DNA from: Fallopia convolvulus
Lineage: Eukaryota > Streptophyta > Magnoliopsida > Caryophyllales > Polygonaceae
DNA length: 64,000 nt
NCBI GenBank assembly: GCA_964016875.1
Contig: OZ024735.1
Span: 4,814,338 to 4,878,337, forward strand
Reading direction: 5' to 3'
Positions 29,909-41,163 of the stretch are shown here, piece after piece; position 1 is the stretch's first letter, and each line of letters opens with the position of its first letter. Under the pieces are notes generated by a model. It was given only the letters and a program-made list of their open reading frames with translations. It had not been told where the DNA came from and searched no databases. Position numbers and translations under genes: made by a program.

Positions 29909-30607
29909 CTATCGAATGTTGCGATAGAATATTTTTCTTAATTTCTTGTGAACGATGTTTTAGAGTTTTTCATATTCTTCCAATGTTTGTTCTTGCATTA
30001 TAAGCCTTGTGTTTATATACATGTATTCATCTATCTATCTTTACATAAAATAATTTGAAATACGAAAAAGAAGTATATATCTGTTTCTTATCCTCCTAAA
30101 GAATATTGGGGTTTCCATATCTACAGCTAATCGAGAATCACAATATTTTCTATCTTCACTGCATCTTCTAGAAGGATATATTCATCTTCATTTATGGACA
30201 CTAGATTATTTCAACATCTTGCATGTTCATCTGTCTTCGGGGTTCTCCTTTATAGGCTACACGGATGTACTATGCTTCTCCGGCCCATCTGGATTTCTAG
30301 GCCCAATAATACCCTTGAAATCCATTTCATGATCTTCACGCTTCTCCTCGGACAAGATTTTGAAATTTATTTCACCGTTCTTGGAATATTCACCCGTGGA
30401 CACGTGGTTTTACCATAACCATGGATTTTCCCTAGGGAGTCGAAATACCTTTTCAACTTCATATGATTACCCCTCTGTTTCTTCATGTCATTTCACCATA
30501 TCTGCTTCCAATCTTCACAAGGTAGAACCCTTTCTCTCTTTTGTGCTTCCTTATTTTTCACCTTCTCTCATAAATTTCTTGTCTCGGTCCTCATGGAGAA
30601 ATAAAAA

Positions 30608-31427
30608 ATGCCTTCAGACCATGGTTTTACTTCATCTAAAATTCTGGACGAAGTGTATCTCCACAACAATTCCATGTCTTTAGCCAAAATTCATGACCTT
30701 ACTGCAAAATGTGGTTACCCTTCCAACGTCATTCTTATCTGCCCTACCAAGGAAAGTCTCGATTGGACTCGAGCCGATTGGGTCTGCTTTCTTAAGTTCC
30801 AATTCACCTTGGGGCTTCTTTCATTTTCCTCCCATGATTCGTAAATTCCTATGTTTACTAAAAAAATCCCAAACACAACTCCTTCCATCAACATGGAATA
30901 TTATTATTCGTTTGAACGAACTCATTTCCGATTAGGGCATTAATTTCTTTGTTGCAGACCTTCTGCATGCATATTGCTTATCCACTATTTTTCCCAGTCG
31001 CATTATTCTTCGATCCAAATACCTAAAGAACCCTTTGATCCCCAAAATCAAAGAGAATGACAAAGACTATGCTTCCATATTTTTCTTTGTTGAAATCGCT
31101 TCCCTTCAAGAAGCCTCCAGAGCTATCCTGTTTGATCATTGTAACACCAGTTGTATGATTTTTTCTTCCGTTTTGATTTTTCATTCTAAGATCTTAACTC
31201 CTTTTCTTACTTGGATTTGGTTTGCTGTACCGAAGGATTTAAACCTATGTGCCTCCACATGTGAAGCTTGTGCTCTAAGATTCCCTCTCAGCGATGAGCT
31301 TTCAAGAAAGTTGGATCTGGATCATCTGGAGCATCGTCTAATGAAGAAATTGACGACCCAACTCATGATTCTGAAAGTGAAGGAGAATCTAGACCCGTTC
31401 ACCGTCCAAGACAAAAGAAACAAATAG
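30608..31427 (+). pseudogene. Antisense accessory ORF of the Tat-like element (Transposase_28-like)
   Basis: Read in two frames on the plus strand, opposite to integrase. The first (30608-30844) starts MPSDHGFTSSKILDEVY and has WTRADWVCFLKFQFTLGL. The second continues FPPMIRKFLCLLKKSQTQLL, STWNIIIRLNEL, a stop, GINFFVADLLHAYCLS and DYASIFFFVEIASLQEASRA. The order (W-x-C-F, L-G-L, P-x-x-x-F-L, Q-L-x-P-x-x-W, FFFV) matches the plant domain annotated in Pfam as putative gypsy-type transposon (PF04195). Its function is unknown. A frameshift and an internal stop show decay. Confidence 0.6.
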
Positions 31428-31667
31428 TCAAGCTTTGGTGATCAAGACTAAACCCACCAACCTTCCTCAAGCGTCGTCGCCTTCTAGTAAATTGAACCCC
31501 CTCGTCTTCCTCTTTTGTTGTTTGTTTTCTTTTTCATAATCAAGTTTCTCTCAAAACTTCAAGAAAATCTTCACTCTTTCTAGGATATTCTCCCCCACAA
31601 ACAGGTCCTGTGATATTTTCCGCGGCACTGATCCAACGCAAAACCTGTTCCAGAGATTGTAACGTCC

Positions 31668-31868
31668 TTGTTACAATCGGCCGCCCTGGATAACCTGAGG
31701 AAGGAACAAGCGGCACGAGAAGCTGAGAAGAAGCTCCTATCCAACAATCTAGAGAAAGACAATCACAAGATCCAGAATTTGCATGGCAATGTTAAGCTAC
31801 AACTTAATTGGATCCAGATGGATGACGAGAAGATTGAGGCTCTTGAAGAAGCTCAAGGCAAGCTCTAG
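31668..31868 (+). pseudogene. Coiled-coil tail of the antisense accessory ORF
   Basis: 66 codons rich in E, K, L and Q (LRKEQAAREAEKKLLSNNLE, then DDEKIEALEEAQGKL) with heptad spacing of a coiled coil. PF04195-type proteins often end in such a coiled coil, and the position, 240 bp after the domain in the same direction, fits. No independent gene is needed to explain it. Confidence 0.5.
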
Positions 31869-32225
31869 GCATAGGCGTATACTACTCTATTCTCTCTCGG
31901 GTGGAGGTAATCGAATAGTACAACAACGGGGAGTTTGTAAATGTGTATCTGGATTGGGGGAGGCTAAATTCTTCTGTTGCTATCCTCCTAAAGAGCATAC
32001 TCTAGGTTCGTAACTATTGTTACAAGTGATCAAAGAAGTTATAGTGGAGTCTGCTAATGACAGTGGTCAGGATTGGGAGAAGAAAGGCGCAACCGATGGG
32101 AAAATCATGTCGAACACCCCTTCTACAAAGGATTTGGGCATGCATGTCGTTGTAATTTCTATCTCTAATTTGTATAATTGTGCTTCTCTATGGGCCAATG
32201 GAGGTTGGAGTTTTATGTTCTTTTA

Positions 32226-32313
32226 GACCCCGCTCATGGGAGTAGGGTCTGACTTTGTACCTTACTCGTAGGAGCAGGGTTTGACATCTTACCCTACTAT
32301 GGCAGCAGGGTTT
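32226..32313 (+). repeat. Short tandem repeat, about three 35-42-bp units
   Basis: Units with the pattern CCC...AC or GC, then GGGAGTAGGGTCTGAC, GGAGCAGGGTTTGAC and GGCAGCAGGGTTTAA. Inexact. Confidence 0.6.
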
Positions 32314-32809
32314 AATTATTCATGTGTTTTAAGCTTTTTATGTATTTCGTTTGTTGCACTTGTTTTTCTTACATCTTGCAAGTGTTTAAACAAGTGTGCC
32401 TCTAGAGAAGGCTTTTCGGTGGGACGAGGCCCTTGTAGAGGTGCTCATCATTTGGCAACTACTTTTTTGGAGGTTCTTCTAGCATCCTGCGGTTAACAGG
32501 CAAAATTTTGCTCTATGGTGGGATTTTGGACGAAAAATGTCGATTGTGTTTGTCATTTTATTTTGGAAATACTATATATGAAAATGTTCTAATGTAATGA
32601 ATGAGAATGCAACTTTATATAAATATATAATGCTTCCTAACATCCTATCTAGGTTTTAAATGACCTAGATGATTATTGTCTTCATATGAATGTGCTCATG
32701 AACAATGAATATTGATGCTAAGCAAGATACAAAAAGTAGTGATGGGAAACATAGATATAATACTTTTTAAGATGTGTCGCGTTCCAACTTCTCGGTACTA
32801 ATTCTCCGT

Positions 32810-32958
32810 CATTCGTCTCGAGCGGGTAAGCTCCTTGGACCATAATCTTTACAATCTTGTATGGACCTTCCCATCAAGGGGCCAATTTACTCATATTTTC
32901 TTGTACCGTATTCTAGAACACCTTCCTTAGTACCCAATCACCTTCCTTGAAGACACAA
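32810..32958 (-). pseudogene. Integrase C-terminal piece of the Tat-like element (outer fragment)
   Basis: The minus strand reads a K-L-A-P-x-W-E-G-P-Y-K-I pattern near 32870-32890, the end of a Ty3 integrase. It is cut by the solo LTR at 32959, beyond which the same sequence continues at 35394. The ~245-bp unit of which it is part is repeated at 35558-35800. Confidence 0.6.
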
Positions 32959-35388
32959 TGTAATATCCGTAATTATTTTAGGTCACTTAATTAAATCGAT
33001 TTAATAATATCGATTTAATAATCTGTTAGCATACCTAGCCAATAATTAGTTTATCAGTACGATAACTAATTAGATTGCGTAATCGGGATAGTTAAACCAA
33101 TTTTAACCAACCTGTTAATTATCCATAGAAAATCTATCTAATTAAATAAATCAAAAACCGAATCCAAGTAAATTCCTATCTCAGAATTCCAAATCTTCTA
33201 TCTTTATCCAATTAACCTTCGTTTAACAATCCTATTTAACCGAACAAATTCGGTCTACCAAACCCCATCATTCACGATCGCAATCTTGGAGCAGGCGTGC
33301 GAGCGACATCGAAACCGCAATTGTGCCCGTTGGTTTTCGTCGTCAGATTTTCGCCGGTGTCGGCATTCCATGTCGTCCTTTTTCTTCCGGTAAGCCTCGG
33401 ATTTCTCTCCTCTGTTTTTTTTCTTTATTACTGTGGGGTCGGGAATACCAGCTTTGAGCGGGGGGGGACCTTCGATCGGAGTCGCGGTTCGCGGAGTCGC
33501 CATCGGAGGCGTTGACGGCCGCGAGAACCGGCGTGAGGTCCGACCGAGGCGAAGGAGTGATCGGAGGCGTTGACAGCCACGAAACAGGGGCGGCAGAGGT
33601 GCTCGCCCACCTTTCCTCGAAGCTGCCGTCGGAGAGGTGAGACGCGGGCGAGTGGTTCTCGAACTCGTCGGAGGAAGGCGTCGGGCGTGGAAGCGGACCA
33701 GCGTCGGCGTCGAACTCGGGAATTTCCTCTCGCAAGGTTGAAGATGAAGGCGGGGTGGGGTCCACGCGGGTCAAACAGAGAATTGGGGGAGGAGACGGGC
33801 GTGGTTGGAGGGCGAGCAAAACGGAGTCGGGGAGTGGAGCGCGGCCGAACTGCAGGCCCTCTTGCGCTAGGTTGAAGACGAGAGTGGGACCCGCTTTGGT
33901 CAAACTGTCCTTGCCCGGTCAAACACAGAATTGGGAGAAGATGAGATGGGCCGAGGATTAGGCCCAGAAACGGGGGAGAAGGGTTAGAGAATTCCGCCCA
34001 ATTGGGCCGGAGGGTTCAAATTCCTTCTAAGCATGAATTGGGCCTTGAATGGGGTTAACTTGGGCTGTGCTAAATTGGGTTAATGGGTCATGTGTATTTT
34101 TAGTATCTATTTATTTATGGGCTGGGTTCTTTTATTTATTTATTTGGTGGGCTAAGTTGCTAGATAAGTGGGATATAAATTATAAGGGGTTAATTAGCAT
34201 ATTCCAATATTTATTAATTAGAATTTTCGTAATAAAAGCTAGGTATTTCGGCTTGTATTTAATTTAATTTTCCTTTAATAATTCTTTAGGGAATCGTTCC
34301 GTTTGAGATCGTAGTTCCGTCTTCCCAAGAATCCTTCGTTCGAGGTAAGTCGTTTTTCGACTTGCTCGGTTCTTTTCTCCCTTGTTAGATTGCGTATCGA
34401 TATTGTAGGGCGGGTTTTGGGAACTAGTCCCGAATACCTTTTAAATTGATTTGAACTCCTTGTATGTTGTGTGCATGAATGATTTTAAATGTGTTTTATC
34501 GGAAATTATTTTGGAACGTTTTCTCTGTGTTGGTACCGTTTCCGACACGGCCCATTGTAGCTGGTGTTGAGGAAGAGTTGGCTACTTTGACCCGTGTGAC
34601 TGGGAAAATCGTACCCCTTCAAACGAAAATTAGTATCTGTGTGTTTTTTGGCAAGCGCTCCAGTGGAGGCTTAGCCAGGAGTTAGAAGGGAGATTGGGAA
34701 GTGGAGTGGGAGGGCCTGCCTCTGCACTCGGCGCGGTGATGAGCGCTTTGGAAGAAGGATTGTGGAGAAAGGAAGAATTGCATTATTGTGTGACTGTGAT
34801 TGTAAATGCGTATGTGACTTGTGTGACTGATATAACTAATTTAGGTATTGGCCTATAGAGTTATGATTGCGGTTGTGGATTTGTATGCTGACTTTAGAAA
34901 AATGATTTCAAAGCGTTCTATAGTTTCCATATTCTTTCTAGCTTGGTAGATTAGACGTTGACCCTTCGGGGAACATTTTTCAGTTCCAGGTATGAATCAG
35001 GGAGCCGTGCAGGAACCGAGGCAAGATGGCGGGCCGGAGCGGTAAAGAGCGCGTGTCATAGTGGGATTAGTTATATTAGTTTATTTATTAGTTGGATGTT
35101 GATTTTAAATATTTGTTAGACAGAGATAGTACTATGTTTTGGTTATTATTGTTTTGTTCGGATAGTTCAGTTCAGTAGGCGTTGTGACATATTGAAACAT
35201 TTATGATTTCGGGGATTCATGCATGATTACGTTTTTCTAAGTTTTATTAAATAAAGGTTGGATGTTTTATTATGATTTTCTCGTCGTGCCCGCGTTGTAA
35301 GGTCCTACAGTGTAGTTGTCAACCTAAATAATAGTACCTTGTAAGGTCTATTCCCCAGTAGCGCCTCGGCGAAAGTCGGGGTATTACA
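32959..35388 (+). mobile_element. Solo LTR of a Tekay/Del-like retrotransposon (2430 bp)
   Basis: The ends are TGTAATATCC and GGGGTATTACA, the TG...CA inverted tips of Ty3 LTRs, and the flanks are an exact 5-bp duplication CACAA (32954-32958 and 35389-35393). No primer-binding site or polypurine tract lies inside, so this is one LTR left by recombination. The stretch GGCAAGCGCTCCAGTGGAGG, then CTTAGCC, at about 34651-34677 has a counterpart in the LTR at 58670-59974. A GC-rich block at 33290-33960 contrasts with the AT-rich remainder and gives long open frames on both strands, which I do not regard as genes. Confidence 0.9.
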
Positions 35389-35393
35389 CACAA

Positions 35394-36184
35394 ATCCTTA
35401 TGTTCTTGTTATATCTCCGAGATATGTGTTGTTGGTTATGTGTGAGGTGGATCTGGGCTTGTCCTCGAAATCTTTGACAGTAAGGAGATTGTTAACCCAC
35501 TCCTCATGATTTTGAGCTTTCACAAAGAGATTGTACTTGGCTATTGGGACTACAAGCTGGTAAGCTCCTTGCTCCATGATCTTCATAATCTTGTATGGAC
35601 CTTCCCATCTAGGGGCCAATTTTCTCACGTTTTCTTGTATGCTATTCTAGAACACCTTCCTTAAAGGCACAGATCCTAACGTTCTTGTTATATCTCCGGG
35701 ATACTTGTTGTTGGTGACGTGCGAGGCGGATCTTGGCTTGTCCTCAAAGTTCTTCGATGATATGGAGATTGTTAACCAACTCTTCATGATCAGAGCATTC
35801 ATAGATAGATTGTACCTGTTTATTGGGACTACGAGCTCTATGGGGATCACAGATTCACACCTATATAGTAACATAAATGGTGATTGACCAGTCACAACCT
35901 TGGGTGCTCGGTCCGCCCAAGGATGTACGGAAGTTTATTGACCCATATTCCTTTAGCATTAACTAGCCTCTTCTTCAAATTACTAATTATCACTTTATTA
36001 CTCTCCCTTGCATGACCGTTGGACTGAGGGTAGCGAGGGGTAGACCTAACGAGGTCTATGCTCTATTGCTCACAAAAGTTGCTCGTCTTTTTGCTTATAA
36101 GTTGAGATCCGTTGTTGCACACAATATGAGAAGGCACTCCAAAATGGCATAGGATGTTTCTTTTCATGAAGGACACTACCTGTG
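35394..36184 (-). pseudogene. Integrase core and C-terminal region of the Tat-like element, tandemly duplicated
   Basis: Reading down from 36184 the minus strand shows the catalytic core: FGVPSHIVCNNGSQL (the middle aspartate replaced by N), STPRYPQSNGHARESNK with a glutamate position intact in style, then LPYI. The C-terminal domain follows (KLAPRWEGPYKI at about 35628-35590). The segment ending in the D-K-P-R-S tract occurs twice (35398-35560 and 35668-35800). The interruption at 36184/36185 is filled by a later LTR element; the reading continues at 40736. It would have integrated the element; stops and the lost aspartate show that it is dead. Confidence 0.68.
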
Positions 36185-37122
36185 TGATACGGAATTGATG
36201 AGTTCGCGCACAAAGTTGAGATCCGTTTGTTTTTCAGGTCCCGATCCGGTCAGTTTTAATCCTTCTCTTCTTTTACTTGCAAGACTTGAACTTTGGATGA
36301 GAAGACTCAAACTTTAATGTTTTCAATCACTTCCTTGGATTGCAAAGCAACAAGGTTTGGAAATGGATTGCTTAAAGAACAAGTAACAACTTAATTGAAT
36401 GTGTTTGAGATTGATTTGTGTTTGGAGAATGGTGATGGATGAATGGGGAAGAAGAACATCGAAATTGTGTTGCTTTTGGTTTGTACGAAAATTAGAAGAC
36501 AAAGAGAGATAGTAGTTTGGGTTGAAGATCCTTGGAATAAGAAACAAGGTTTCTATTCCAAAAATTTAATTCAACTTGTCTTGAAAAGAAAGATTACAAG
36601 GGTTTAAATAGACATAGATAGCCAACTATCCTATGCTATTCTTAAAAGATATTGTTTCCTAATATAAATTCTACCTTAATTAAAAGATATTATTGCAATA
36701 CAACTAATAACTTAGGTTCCAAGTAAGAACCATTTTACTTTCCAAATTTGTACCACCAATCTTGCATGGTCCAAATTGATAAAATAATATGTTTCCTAAC
36801 TTGAAAAACTATAAGCCCATATATAATGGCTCATAACACATGGTAGAAAATCCTAATAGATATAAAAGCATATATAGAAGGAAATATAATTAGTAAGTCT
36901 AGGATAAGCATGCAAACAACTCTTGCATGTGAGTGTAAATAACGCACGCAGTCGCTCTTCATCTGCCAATGTCGACTTGACCATGGATGAATGACATAAT
37001 GTAGATTCTTCAAGACCATTTTATACTTGAAAGCTCTTGATCTCCTGAATGGTCTTGACCTAATATGGCCTCTTATCTTCGTCCATGACTCCTTAGTCTT
37101 GATCCTATCTTGATCCATATCA
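36185..37122 (-). repeat. 3' LTR of the gag-only element
   Basis: 938 bp; matches 39761-40735 apart from substitutions and the 37-bp stretch described for the other LTR. Confidence 0.88.
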
Positions 37123-37457
37123 TTCTTCTCCACTTGGTCTCGAATCGTCATCGATTCGACGTTATGTCTAGGTATGAAAGGACAAGAAGAAAAATTAGAC
37201 AAAGGAACTTGAAAAGAGACAAAAAGATGACCCTTAGCAACATATTTCCACTTGGAAGGAAACTTCTTCTTCAAGAGCTCAACTTGTTTTGTCAAAGAAG
37301 AATGTGGAACATAGAATATCGCTTGAAATGATCGCCATGATGGAAGAAACTGTTTGGGCAACACACTACACTTTGGAACGTGTTCTAACTGACCATCACC
37401 ATACTCGGGATGGTAATGAACGAACAACTTGGACTCATAATGCTCAAGAGAACACAC
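37123..37457 (-). pseudogene. Pol C-terminal tail of the gag-only element
   Basis: The minus-strand frame reads YHPEYGDGQLEHVPKCSVLP, WRSFQAIFYVPHSSLTKQVE and KFPSKWKYVAKGHLFV, ending in a V-E-S-M-T-I-R-D-Q tract immediately before the purine tract and LTR. It resembles the end of a polyprotein, but integrase and RT are absent. I read it as the surviving tail of an ancestral pol after a large internal deletion. The open frame runs on into the LTR to 36831, which is chance. Confidence 0.4.
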
Positions 37458-37554
37458 CTAGACATCACGCCGATGTAGTGGAAGATAAGGCCCAATGATT
37501 AACTTTGAAGTGTTGTTGTTCTATTGAGGAGTGCCATGACTCCTGTCGGAGTAG

Positions 37555-37830
37555 TCACAATATGGAGTGTCTTAAATGCTCAGGAAGGGGGTCACGTGTC
37601 GAGACAGAACACCTAGAGCGATCAGAGGAGGGATCACGGGTCGTGCGTGGCTGACTAGGGCCAGAATGCCGGTCGTGAGGGTGGTCATTGGTCGCGATAG
37701 AGGGGTCATGACTCCTGATGTGGTGGTGATGGGGCTCATGAGTCATGAGCTGGCTGCTGAGAGCCTCAGTTGACTCGTCACAGGTCATCACGGGTCGTGA
37801 CGGGTGGGTCACAACCATGACCAACCAACT
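37555..37830. repeat. Imperfect GGTCACGGGTCGTGA-type motif cluster
   Basis: Motifs such as GTCACGTGTC (37591), GATCACGGGTCGTG (37632) and TCATCACGGGTCGTGACGGG (37785-37804) recur between gag and the pol tail. They encode a His/Asp/Arg-rich stretch on the minus strand. Compare the element-specific motifs in the two Athila-like elements. Confidence 0.5.
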
Positions 37831-38656
37831 GAGGGCTTGTTGTCTTTGTTGGCCCTTGTTTCGGTGTCGGGGATGGCTTGTATTTCTTTTGTTGGGCTTT
37901 CCGAAGTATCCGTTCCGACTTGTCATTGTACTCGAGGTCCTCCTCCACTTGAGGAGAGCCTACATCTTCGGGGGTTTGAGAAGGTACCTTGGTAATGTTG
38001 GGAACATCCCGTGGTAGAGAAGAAGAAGATGTATTAGTTGAAACCGAATTGGAAGAGTAAGAGTTGTACCTTATGTGTCGGGAATGTGCCAAAGCTTCTT
38101 CCATTCGTTGGAGTTTGTAATGGCACCTTTGGGCAAATCGTACCAAAGCATCAACATCAGAGGCATGTTGACCATCAAGATATTCTTTGATTCATGGTTC
38201 CAATCCATCTAGGAAGCGACTACAAAGGCGTCTTGGTAATAATGTAACTCCAGCAATATCCATCAATTCATCAAGCTCCATAAAGAAATAGAGTGGAGAA
38301 CGAGATCCTTGCCTACAATTTGCCAACTTATTCAAACGCTCTTGATGCTCATATGGAACAAATATACGGCGCATCATGAATCTCAACTGAGGCCATGAGT
38401 CGATTGGTGAAAGGCCTTTTTTCCATCGATCTCTTTGAAGTTGTACCAACCAAGTACGAGCAGCTCCCACAAAGCGACACGTCACTATGTATAATCGCTC
38501 TTTTTCGGTGTGGTAATAGTATTCTAGGAAAGAAGATGTGGCTTCTTCCCATTCGAAATACCGTGTAAGGTCAAAGATCCCATCAAATATCTCTAATCGA
38601 TGTGGAATATATGGTTCAGCCATCTTGCATTCACAAAAAGGAAAAGTGAGCAGCAC
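37778..38656 (-). pseudogene. Gag of the gag-only element
   Basis: Reading down from about 38620 (MAEPYIPHRLEIFDGIFDLT) the capsid domain has YFEWEEATSSFLEYYY, CRFVGAARTWLVQLQRDR and FVPYEHQERLNKLANCRQG, typical of Retrotrans_gag. The frame stops near 38192 and continues in frame with a Q-H-A-S-D-V-D-A-L tract and RFAQRCHYKLQRMEEALAHS, then a serine-rich linker. No zinc knuckle was seen. An upstream methionine at 38656 is also possible, but MAEPYIPH is nearer to the family start. One stop separates the two halves. Confidence 0.7.
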
Positions 38657-39742
38657 TAACGAGCAAAAGTGTAATCAAGGAACGAACACCTTAGTTTAGC
38701 AAGGAGCTAATCAATTCAAAACCATAAATCAGTTAGTGGAACCTATTAGGCAAGTGAATGAAAGGTGGTCCTAAAAGATCAAGTAGAATTTCAGCCTCAA
38801 AGAATATAGAAAGGAAGATTCATGTTGAGAAGCAAACAAGTTCCTTATTCAAGCCAAATACTTTAAACAAGTAGCGGGTAGCACTAATTCAATGTAAAAG
38901 CAAGCAATCAAGTATCACAAGGCTGAAATTTCAGATTTTGGCTATCAAAGTGCACAAATTGATGAAGCGAATTACTAAGACGCAAGTGCACAACAAGAAG
39001 AGAACAAGGGTGCATGCATGTTCCAGTTTCAGGCACACCAATGCAATGCACAAAGGGTTCTATTGTGATGCTTCAACTAAGTAGGGTGTTATTCTTAGTA
39101 GAAGAGCAAAGAAAACACTACTTATGCCAATGTGAGCAAGGAAAAGCAAGAAGAATGCAAACTACTAGGATGCAAGACAATGTTTTTGGTGATCCTTGTT
39201 GATGGATCAATTTTTGGGATTTTATTCCTTCAGAATTTATAAACACCAATGAAACTACTTAGAAGCAAAAATAAAGGAGGGAAATTGGTTAATTTTTGTG
39301 GAAAAGAAAGGGACTTTAATATGAATGAACATGAAAGCAAGCAATTCACCAAATTGTAGTAAACCCACTTATTAAACGAATAAGTATTTTTGGCATGAAA
39401 ATATGGTGGAATTAAGTCAAAGCAAGTCAAACATGCAATTAAAGATCAAATCTTTTCAATAAGGAAAGAAAAAATAGCAAGATCTTTATCTAAGGAAAGT
39501 ATGTTCAAACAAACTTTGGCTAAAAGGAAAGCAAGGAACTTGGCACACAAGCAAGGGTGGTGGTGATGGAATTTGGTGGTGGAGGGGTGGTCATCGGAGG
39601 TGTTTGGTGGTGGCGGCACAAGTATGCCTTAGAGTAGGGTTTTGTTGGCTGTTAGAGAGTTTGAACTTGAAAATTATGAAAATTTAAGGGTCAAAACTGA
39701 TTATGCAAGTAAAATTGAAAAGCAATTAAAAACTTGAATAAA
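38657..39742 (-). other. Leader of the gag-only element
   Basis: A-rich, non-coding, about 1.1 kb, between the gag start and the primer-binding site. It shares short blocks such as GGTGTTTGGTGGTGG (near 39600) with the leader of the CRM-like element at 5940. Confidence 0.6.
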
Positions 39743-39758
39743 CCTGGCTCTGATACCA
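39743..39758 (-). promoter_or_regulatory. Primer-binding site, tRNA-Met type
   Basis: The minus strand reads TGGTATCAGAGCCAGG, complementary to the 3' end of initiator tRNA-Met, two bases from the LTR edge. Confidence 0.85.
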
Positions 39759-39760
39759 CT

Positions 39761-40735
39761 TGATAATCCGTTGATCACTGGTCTCTAAGTACCACTTGAT
39801 ACTCAAAACTGATGAGCTCGCGCACTTCGTTTCCGTTTGTTTTGCAAGTATCGATCTTATAAGTTTTAATCCTTCTCTTTTTTCACTTGCAAGACTTGAC
39901 CTTTGGATGAGAATACTCAAAATTTAAGGTTTTCAATCACTTCCTTGGATTGCAAAGCAACAAGGTTTGTAAATTGATTGCTTAAAGAACAAGTAACAAC
40001 TCAATTTGATGTGTTTGAGATTGATTTGTGTTTGGAGAATGGTGCTGGACGAATGAGGAAGAAGAACTTCGAAATTGTGTTACTTTTGGTTTGGACAAAA
40101 ATCAAAAGACAACGAGAGATAGTAGTTTGGGTTGAAGGTCCTTGGAATAAGAAACAAGGTTTCTATTCCAAAGATTTAATTCAACTTGTCTTGAAAAGAA
40201 ATATTACAAGGGTTTAAATAGACATAGATAGCCAACTATCATATGCTATTCTTAAAAGATATTGTTTCCTAATATAAATTCCATCTTAATTAAAAGATAT
40301 TATTGCAAGACATCTAATAACTTAGGTTCCAAGTAAGATCCATATAACTTTCCAAATTTGTCCCACCAACCTTGCATGGTCCAAAAAGTAATATGTTTCC
40401 TAACTTGAAAAACCATAATCTCACATATTATGGCCCATAACACATGGTCCATATATGTAGAAAATCCTATTAAATATAAGAGCATATATAGAAAGAAATA
40501 TAAATAGTAAGTCTAGGATAAGCATGCAAATAACTCTTGCATGTGAGTGTAAATAACGCAAGCAGGCGCTCTTTATCTTCCAATGTCACTTGATCATGGA
40601 TGAATGACATAATTTAGATTCTTCAAGACCATTTTATACTTGAAAGCTCTTGATCTCTTGGACAGTTTTGACCTAATATGGCCTCTTATCTTCTTCCATG
40701 ACTCCTTAGTCTTGATCCTATCTTGATCCATATCA
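39761..40735 (-). repeat. 5' LTR of the gag-only element
   Basis: 975 bp. It carries 37 bp (about 39766-39802) absent from the other LTR; this stretch ends with TACCACTTGATA, a copy of the sequence that spans the primer-binding site and LTR edge at 39754-39765. Confidence 0.85.
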
Positions 40736-40870
40736 ATGTGTGTCTTTGAACTTCCTATAAACCTCGGCTTCAATACTCTTGGAGAAGTAATCAATCATGA
40801 TGAAGAAGAATACCCATTATCATGACGAAGGTGGGAACTTCCTAATGATGTCCATCCCCCAACGCATGAA
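40736..40870 (-). pseudogene. Integrase core start of the Tat-like element
   Basis: The minus strand reads WGMDIIRKFPPSS, two stops, then a D-Y-F-S-K-S-I-E-A-E tract and VYRKFK just before the insertion point, matching the beginning of a Ty3 integrase core (W-x-x-D...DYFSKWIEAE). It continues across the inserted element into 36184. The first catalytic aspartate lies in the tract that still reads D-Y-F-S-K. Confidence 0.65.
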
Positions 40871-41163
40871 GGGCTAAGGTTCTTTTTTCTTTCTTTGCAC
40901 TTATCAGGGTGTTACAATGATCATCTAGGGGAATCCTTGAGTAAGGAGACACTGGTGGTTGCTTCAATGTCCTTTCGAGAAGGTCACAATCGATTGCCAT
41001 GATAGAATCTTTTTCTTAATTTCTTGTGAACGATGTTGTATGTTGTTTCTTATTCCTCCAATGTGTGTTCATGTGTTACAAGCCTTGTGTTTCTTATTTC
41101 TCCATTCTGTGTTGCACGGATGTACTATGCTTCTCCAAACCATCTGGATTTCTCGGCCCAACA

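Larger units (their letters stand above)
36185..40735 (-). mobile_element. Gag-only LTR retrotransposon inserted in the Tat-like integrase, minus strand
   Basis: Two LTRs, 36185-37122 and 39761-40735, are close direct repeats. Both have TGATA and CCATATCA edges. The flanks CTGTG (36180-36184) and ATGTG (40736-40740) fit a 5-bp duplication with one change. On the minus strand a primer-binding site TGGTATCAGAGCC lies at 39743-39758 and a purine tract GTGGAGAAGAA at 37123-37133. The interior holds only gag and a tail; pol is missing. It is related to the CRM-like element at 840-7660 by gag and leader sequence. Non-autonomous. Confidence 0.88.
29909..41163 (-). mobile_element. Decayed Tat/Ogre-like Ty3 element, minus strand, heavily nested
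   Basis: Two segments, 29905-30310 and 40975-41163, share sequence (for example AATTTCTTGTGAACGATGTT and CGGATGTACTATGCTTCTCC) and are probably the remains of the 3' and 5' LTRs. Between them the minus strand has integrase pieces at 40870-40736, 36184-35394 and 32958-32810, while the plus strand has an accessory ORF at 30608-31868. An antisense ORF between integrase and the 3' LTR is a known feature of Tat-lineage elements. A solo LTR (32959-35388) and a gag-only LTR element (36185-40735) are inserted in the integrase. Gag, protease and RT are absent, presumably deleted. Confidence 0.62.

Noticed and set aside
33343..33922. Long minus-strand ORFs (164-186 codons) and plus-strand ORFs in the GC-rich block
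   Set aside because: They overlap each other in several frames, have P/S/R-rich composition expected from GC-rich sequence, and lie wholly inside a solo LTR.
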